In this document: positions 6,291-8,221 of the stretch, piece after piece
Layout: each line of letters begins with the position of its first letter
Position numbering within the stretch: position 1 is the first letter of the stretch
NCBI GenBank assembly: GCA_013816225.1
Contig: JACDEQ010000017.1
Location: 8,694-16,914, forward strand
Reading direction: 5' to 3'
Source: Armatimonadota bacterium
GTDB taxonomy: Bacteria; Armatimonadota; Fimbriimonadia; Fimbriimonadales; ATM1
DNA: 8,221 bases
The notes under the pieces: model-generated
Databases searched by the model: none
Told to the model about the DNA's origin: nothing
Seen by the model: only the letters and a program-made list of their open reading frames with translations
Made by a program: the position numbers and the translations under genes

Positions 6291-6698
6291 ATGCGGCCCT
6301 CCTACTCGCCAATGATGGGTATCCTCGCTTCCGCGGTTTTGGCGACATTCACCATCAGCGTGTTCGGCCGAAGTGAACTTAGAGGGCCTGAGGGAACGAT
6401 TCACCGCTATTTTATGGCTGTGCAGGCGAAGGATGCTCGGCGGGCTGCTGCACTAGTCATCGGACCGACTTCGGAGTTCATAAAATGGTCGCGCTTTTTC
6501 AGCAACGCGTTCACCGCTAACGCCCGATACCAAATCGTGGACGTTAGGCGCAACAGAGAAAATGCTCGAGCCGGCGTCATCCTCATTTCACCGAACGGAC
6601 AGGAGCTTCCTCTCATCATTTCGCTCCGGCGTATCGGCAAGGACTGGCGGGTGAATATGCGCGGCTGGAGTCTGCCTGCGCCAATTCCGCAACCATGA
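6291..6698 (+). CDS. Small membrane-anchored protein, probable NTF2-like (DUF4878-type) domain, first of tandem pair
   Basis: A 135-residue protein starting 14 bases after pyrD. One hydrophobic segment (about 8-26, MMGILASAVLATFTISVFG) acts as a signal anchor or signal peptide. It is followed by an exported domain that opens with an amphipathic helix, EGTIHRYFMAVQAKDARRAAALV, and ends with strands VILISPNGQELPLIISLRRIG-KDWRV. The helix-then-curved-sheet order, the opening helix of the 'x-x-F-M-A-V-Q-A-K-D' kind and the ending 'G-K-D-W-R-V' are typical of NTF2-like/DUF4878 domains. Assignment is by pattern only and the function is unknown. Start ATG 6291 lacks a clear Shine-Dalgarno; ATG at 6312 or 6315 is possible. 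The stop overlaps the next start as ATGA, so the two small proteins are translationally coupled and resemble each other. Confidence 0.75.
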   Translation: MRPSYSPMMGILASAVLATFTISVFGRSELRGPEGTIHRYFMAVQAKDARRAAALVIGPTSEFIKWSRFFSNAFTANARYQIVDVRRNRENARAGVILISPNGQELPLIISLRRIGKDWRVNMRGWSLPAPIPQP

Positions 6699-7147
6699 AA
6701 TACAGAACCTTGCAACGCGGCTCGGCCCGCATGAACCTCATCGTCGTACTCGGCATTGCCGGTTTGGCAGCGATCTTGTTGCTGCTTACCCTAACCCAAC
6801 AATCTCCACAGGAAGCCACAAACGAGTTTATGGAGGCTCTCGCTACGAAGAACGTGAACAGATTGGCGGAGATGAGCTACCTCGAAAGTCCGAGGACGCC
6901 GTTGAAAGAGCAGTGGGACGTCGCTGTGAACGAACGCGCCAAGAATTTCGTGTTTATCTGGCATTTCGAGAGCAGCCGTCAGCCGAGCCCTGAGGAGGCA
7001 GTGGTTAGGCTCACCCTCGTCGAATTCCGCGGGCCGGAGCCAAAGGATTCAGAGCCTTACGAGATCCCCCTGCTTAAACGAGACGGCCAGTGGAAGGTCG
7101 ATCTGGCTTCGCTCACGCGCAAATTCTTCCCCGCCTTGCCCCGCTAA
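6695..7147 (+). CDS. Small membrane-anchored protein, probable NTF2-like (DUF4878-type) domain, second of tandem pair
   Basis: A 150-residue protein with one strongly hydrophobic segment (14-33, NLIVVLGIAGLAAILLLLTL) after a basic N-terminus, predicting N-in topology with the remainder outside the cytoplasm. The exported part opens with SPQEATNEFMEALATKNVNRLAEM, closely parallel to the start of the preceding protein's domain, and ends with LKRDGQWKVDL, parallel to its RIGKDWRVNM. The middle differs in length, so this looks like an old duplication or a pair of related subunits rather than a recent copy. The ATGA overlap with the upstream stop supports ATG 6695 as the start; an internal ATG at 6731 would leave only two residues before the membrane segment. 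No catalytic residues recognisable. It is the last gene of the plus-strand run begun by the beta-helix gene. Confidence 0.78.
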   Translation: MKYRTLQRGSARMNLIVVLGIAGLAAILLLLTLTQQSPQEATNEFMEALATKNVNRLAEMSYLESPRTPLKEQWDVAVNERAKNFVFIWHFESSRQPSPEEAVVRLTLVEFRGPEPKDSEPYEIPLLKRDGQWKVDLASLTRKFFPALPR

Positions 7148-7169
7148 TCCTTCACTAGAATTGCGTACC

Positions 7170-7185
7170 GTCGGCGCCGGCCGAC
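7170..7185. terminator. GC hairpin between convergent genes
   Basis: GTCGGC (7170-7175) pairs with GCCGAC (7180-7185) around a GCCG loop, about 25 bases after the stop of the second small membrane protein and before the end of the minus-strand PepSY gene. No T-tract follows on either strand, so if it ends transcription it is not a classical intrinsic terminator. Confidence 0.25.
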
Positions 7186-7219
7186 CGGGTAGATCGCGAC
7201 CCAGCACGGCTGTCTTCCT

Positions 7220-7438
7220 TCACTTCGAACCGTTCGAATCTCCTAGGAGCGCCAAACCGTGCCGTTCGGCAAGCGTGCCGAGGCAATGCGCTCGGATTGT
7301 AGCCGGGTCAGCTTCGTAGAAATTTTCCGCTGGTTCGGCAACCGATGCACCGGCGCGCTGCGCTTCCAACCTATCGCCGCTCTCGACCAAAACCGCCCAC
7401 CTTCCCGACTCCGAGTCCTGGCCCAGCGCGTCTTCAGC
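7220..7438 (-). other. Coding-like -1-frame continuation of the PepSY-type gene
   Basis: On the minus strand the frame one base back from the annotated PepSY frame is open from just after a TGA (7441-7439) to TGA at 7222-7220, 72 codons with no ATG or GTG near its beginning. By hand count 37 of 72 codons begin with G, the usual coding bias, against about 14 of 62 in the annotated frame over the same stretch. The translation is balanced and acidic (DSESGRWAVLVESGDRLEAQ, then PAENFYEADPATIRAHCLG). The first part fits the 'K-V-x-V-x-x-G-x-x-x-E-A-Q' strand pattern of PepSY domains; the second part (after EAQ) I do not recognise. Most likely this is the true C-terminal half, separated by a one-base indel. 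Confidence 0.42.
7224..7238. repeat. 15-base perfect inverted repeat TTCGAAC-C-GTTCGAA
   Basis: Seven-base arms flank a single central C. It lies at the 3' side of both convergent coding regions and overlaps the end of the -1-frame continuation of the PepSY-type gene. A one-base spacer cannot form a normal RNA hairpin with the full stem, so a protein-binding palindrome is as likely as a terminator element. TTCGAA is itself self-complementary and occurs twice in direct orientation. Confidence 0.35.
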
Positions 7439-7635
7439 TCAGGAATGTTCAAGGCAAACGCCGCGGACGCGGCCCTGTCGAGGGAGACCACGTCGGCAAG
7501 GGCGTGCGTGGGAGGCTTGACCCAACCGAACGTGTCTTTGGTGGCAAGCAGGAACCCGGTCACGGCGATCGTCGCCAGGAACAGGGCCGCGATGATGCCA
7601 ACCCACCTATGGCCAGTACGAATAAAGTGATACAT
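7243..7635 (-). CDS. PepSY-type (PepSY_TM-like) membrane protein, N-terminal part sound, C-terminal part probably frameshifted
   Basis: Residues 1-68 look genuine. HRWVGIIAALFLATIAVTGFLLATKDTFGW has the His-Arg-Trp, a single TM helix (12-31) and the T-G-x-L-L turn seen at the start of PepSY-associated membrane proteins. It is followed by VVSLDRAASAAFALNIPELKT, the first helix of a PepSY domain. From about residue 69 the annotated frame becomes Arg/Ser-rich (13 Arg in about 60 residues) and loses any family likeness, while the -1 frame looks coding. Complete relatives usually have about 180-220 residues with a second TM segment, which is absent in any frame here. So this is either a frameshifted and truncated gene, a sequencing indel, or an unusual short form. 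The ATG at 7635 has no clear Shine-Dalgarno. PepSY_TM proteins sit in the inner membrane and are often linked to iron/reductase functions; no such neighbour is present. Confidence 0.6.
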   Translation of the reverse strand: MYHFIRTGHRWVGIIAALFLATIAVTGFLLATKDTFGWVKPPTHALADVVSLDRAASAAFALNIPELKTRWARTRSREGGRFWSRAAIGWKRSAPVHRLPNQRKISTKLTRLQSERIASARLPNGTVWRS

Positions 7636-7708
7636 GGAACCGTTGGAAAACTACCCGTTGTATCGGCTCCTGCGTGCCCGGATTGCAGACCACGGGCTAA
7701 ATCTTGTT

Positions 7709-7714
7709 TAATAT
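7709..7714 (+). promoter_or_regulatory. Candidate -10 box (TAATAT) for the 79-residue membrane protein gene
   Basis: TAATAT matches the sigma-70 -10 consensus at four of six positions and lies 17 bases before the TTG start, so a transcript starting near 7721 would begin right at the AAGGA Shine-Dalgarno. A -35-like TTGCAG (7683-7688) is 20 bases upstream, too far for a good promoter. The divergent PepSY gene starts at 7635, so the AT-rich core could also serve the other strand. Confidence 0.32.
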
Positions 7715-7731
7715 GGGTAGGTAAGGACACT

Positions 7732-7971
7732 TTGAAACGCTCGAACAGATTCGTAATCGGAACCGTGCTCTTCCTGCTTGTCGCGGCGCTCATATTCATT
7801 CAATCGCGAAATACGGGCATCGAAGAGGATGGGCACGAGCATGAAGCCACACCCACGGCGGCCAGGCCCGACAAGGCGCCGCCAACGGTCGAAGACCTGC
7901 AGAGGGAAATTGGCGGAGCTGGCTCGGCCGGAGGCCCCGTCCTGCGGAAGAAGCCCGGGACCGACCCGTAA
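7732..7971 (+). CDS. Small single-TM protein of unknown function
   Basis: A 79-residue protein beginning at TTG 7732, preceded by AAGGA (7723-7727) four bases away. It has a basic N-terminus (KRSNR), one TM helix (about 7-23, FVIGTVLFLLVAALIFI) and a hydrophilic, low-complexity tail with an EEDGHEHE patch, Pro/Ala-rich linker, a short helix TVEDLQREI and a basic end LRKKPGTDP. Topology by the positive-inside rule puts the tail outside the cytoplasm. I recognise no family. The same frame is open much further upstream (to 7345), but that part is antisense to the PepSY-type gene and is Arg/Pro-rich, so I regard only the part from 7732 as coding. It lies in the same direction as ftsK, 56 bases before that gene's start, with its own TATAAT in between. 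Confidence 0.56.
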   Translation: MKRSNRFVIGTVLFLLVAALIFIQSRNTGIEEDGHEHEATPTAARPDKAPPTVEDLQREIGGAGSAGGPVLRKKPGTDP

Positions 7972-7977
7972 CTTGGC

Positions 7978-7983
7978 TATAAT
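7978..7983 (+). promoter_or_regulatory. Perfect TATAAT -10 hexamer upstream of ftsK
   Basis: An exact sigma-70 -10 consensus directly after the stop of the small membrane protein gene and 44 bases before the ftsK start. The region 17-18 bases upstream is C/G-rich with no -35 likeness, and the TGn extension is absent (GGC instead). The position fits an ftsK promoter with a leader of about 35-40 bases. Confidence 0.42.
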
Positions 7984-7989
7984 CTAACT

Positions 7990-8003
7990 GCCCCTTCCGG
8001 GGC
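7990..8003 (+). promoter_or_regulatory. GC stem-loop at the predicted 5' end of the ftsK transcript
   Basis: GCCCC-TTCC-GGGGC forms a five-pair, all-GC stem with a four-base loop, starting about seven bases after TATAAT, that is, right at the expected transcription start. No T-run follows, so it is not a normal terminator. It could stabilise the 5' end of the mRNA; that role is inference. Confidence 0.3.
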
Positions 8004-8017
8004 GAAATTGCCGTCAT

Positions 8018-8022
8018 GGAGG
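8018..8022 (+). promoter_or_regulatory. Shine-Dalgarno of ftsK deciding between two in-frame ATGs
   Basis: GGAGG with a five-base spacer precedes ATG 8028. It overlaps another in-frame ATG at 8016, which has no Shine-Dalgarno of its own, so 8028 is the better start. Confidence 0.6.
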
Positions 8023-8027
8023 ATGGC

Positions 8028-8221
8028 ATGAACGTACGAATGAGGCAAAGGCGCACAGTTCGCAAGGCTCGGCAGGATTCCGAGCATCGCTGGTACGACA
8101 TCGCTGGGGTGGTCTTAATCGCCGCGGGCATTATCGCCATACTCAGTCTCTTGCTCCCCGATACGGGTGTGGTTGGAGGAGCAGCCGGCAGATCTCTGGA
8201 AATGCTCTTCGGCCAAGGTGC
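8028..8221 (+). CDS. ftsK: DNA translocase FtsK, N-terminal fragment (64 residues, runs off the window)
   Basis: The visible N-terminus has a strongly basic cytoplasmic head (MNVRMRQRRTVRKARQ), then the first membrane helix WYDIAGVVLIAAGIIAILSL (about 22-41). After it comes LLPDTGVVGGAAGRSLEMLFGQG, matching the 'S-L-x-x-P-D-T-G-x-x-G-x-x-G-x-x-L-x-x-x-x-F-G-x-G/A' pattern after TM1 of FtsK/SpoIIIE 4-TM domains. The motor and gamma domains lie beyond base 8221, so a different protein with an FtsK-like 4TM head cannot be fully excluded. FtsK sits at the division septum and pumps chromosomal DNA to resolve dimers. The preceding TATAAT, stem-loop and GGAGG suggest its own promoter rather than read-through alone. 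Confidence 0.86.
   Translation, partial: MNVRMRQRRTVRKARQDSEHRWYDIAGVVLIAAGIIAILSLLLPDTGVVGGAAGRSLEMLFGQG

Noticed and set aside
6716..6793. Type IV prepilin-like N-terminus in the second small membrane protein (Gly9 followed by a hydrophobic helix)
   Set aside because: The Glu normally at +5 after the cleavage site is absent (Asn instead) and the rest of the protein resembles an NTF2-like domain, not a pilin.
7345..7731. Upstream extension of the small membrane protein frame, and the overlapping plus-strand frame at 7259-7630
   Set aside because: Both are antisense to the PepSY-type gene, Arg/Pro/Gly-rich and without family likeness; TTG 7732 has its own Shine-Dalgarno and promoter-like box.
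7990..8003. Intrinsic terminator after the small membrane protein gene
   Set aside because: The all-GC stem is followed by CGAAATTG with no T-tract, so a transcription 5' structure is more plausible than termination.
1..8221. CRISPR array, tRNA or rRNA genes, insertion sequence ends, toxin-antitoxin or defence genes
   Set aside because: I found no repeat-spacer pattern, cloverleaf, transposase or recognisable defence domain on either strand.

Overview
The window is a compact bacterial chromosomal segment of ordinary housekeeping genes interleaved with a few poorly characterised small membrane proteins. There are no tRNA or rRNA genes, insertion sequences, CRISPR arrays or phage genes, and base composition stays moderately GC-rich throughout. 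The gene content (MtnA, DinB-like protein, PanC, bacterial AspRS with GAD insertion, a secretion-signal-free beta-helix protein, class 2 PyrD, a PepSY-type membrane protein, FtsK) and the GTG/TTG starts fit a soil-type Gram-negative bacterium. Acidobacteriota is my best guess, but this is inference from gene flavour, not a search result.

Layout. Bases 1-543 hold the C-terminal part of mtnA (methionine salvage), coupled by a 4-base GTGA overlap to a DinB-fold putative metalloenzyme (540-1073). A 233-base gap (1074-1306) with two hairpins that resemble terminators leads to panC (pantothenate synthesis, GTG start at 1307). panC runs head-on into aspS (minus strand, 2115-3899), and the last 11 bases of each coding region overlap. 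aspS is divergent, over a very short interval, from a co-directional plus-strand run: a Cys-rich parallel beta-helix protein (3965-5272), pyrD (5269-6276), and two small single-TM proteins with the same architecture (6291-6698 and 6695-7147). These four are spaced like one operon: 4-base overlap, 14-base gap, 4-base overlap.

The 3' third is less orderly. A minus-strand PepSY-type membrane protein (start 7635) looks in frame for about 68 codons. It then appears to lose its frame, with coding-like sequence continuing in the -1 frame to 7220. Divergent from it is a 79-residue single-TM protein (7732-7971), then a perfect TATAAT hexamer, a GC hairpin and a strong Shine-Dalgarno in front of the N-terminus of the FtsK DNA translocase, which runs off the window.

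I do not see a new multi-gene defence or mobile system. The most distinctive observations are: (i) pyrD appears to start at an AUA codon behind an almost ideal Shine-Dalgarno, overlapping the upstream stop codon; (ii) the probable frameshift in the PepSY gene; (iii) a tandem pair of related small membrane-anchored proteins tied to pyrD; (iv) a Cys-rich beta-helix protein lacking an export signal; (v) an Asp-to-His change in a conserved PanC motif.
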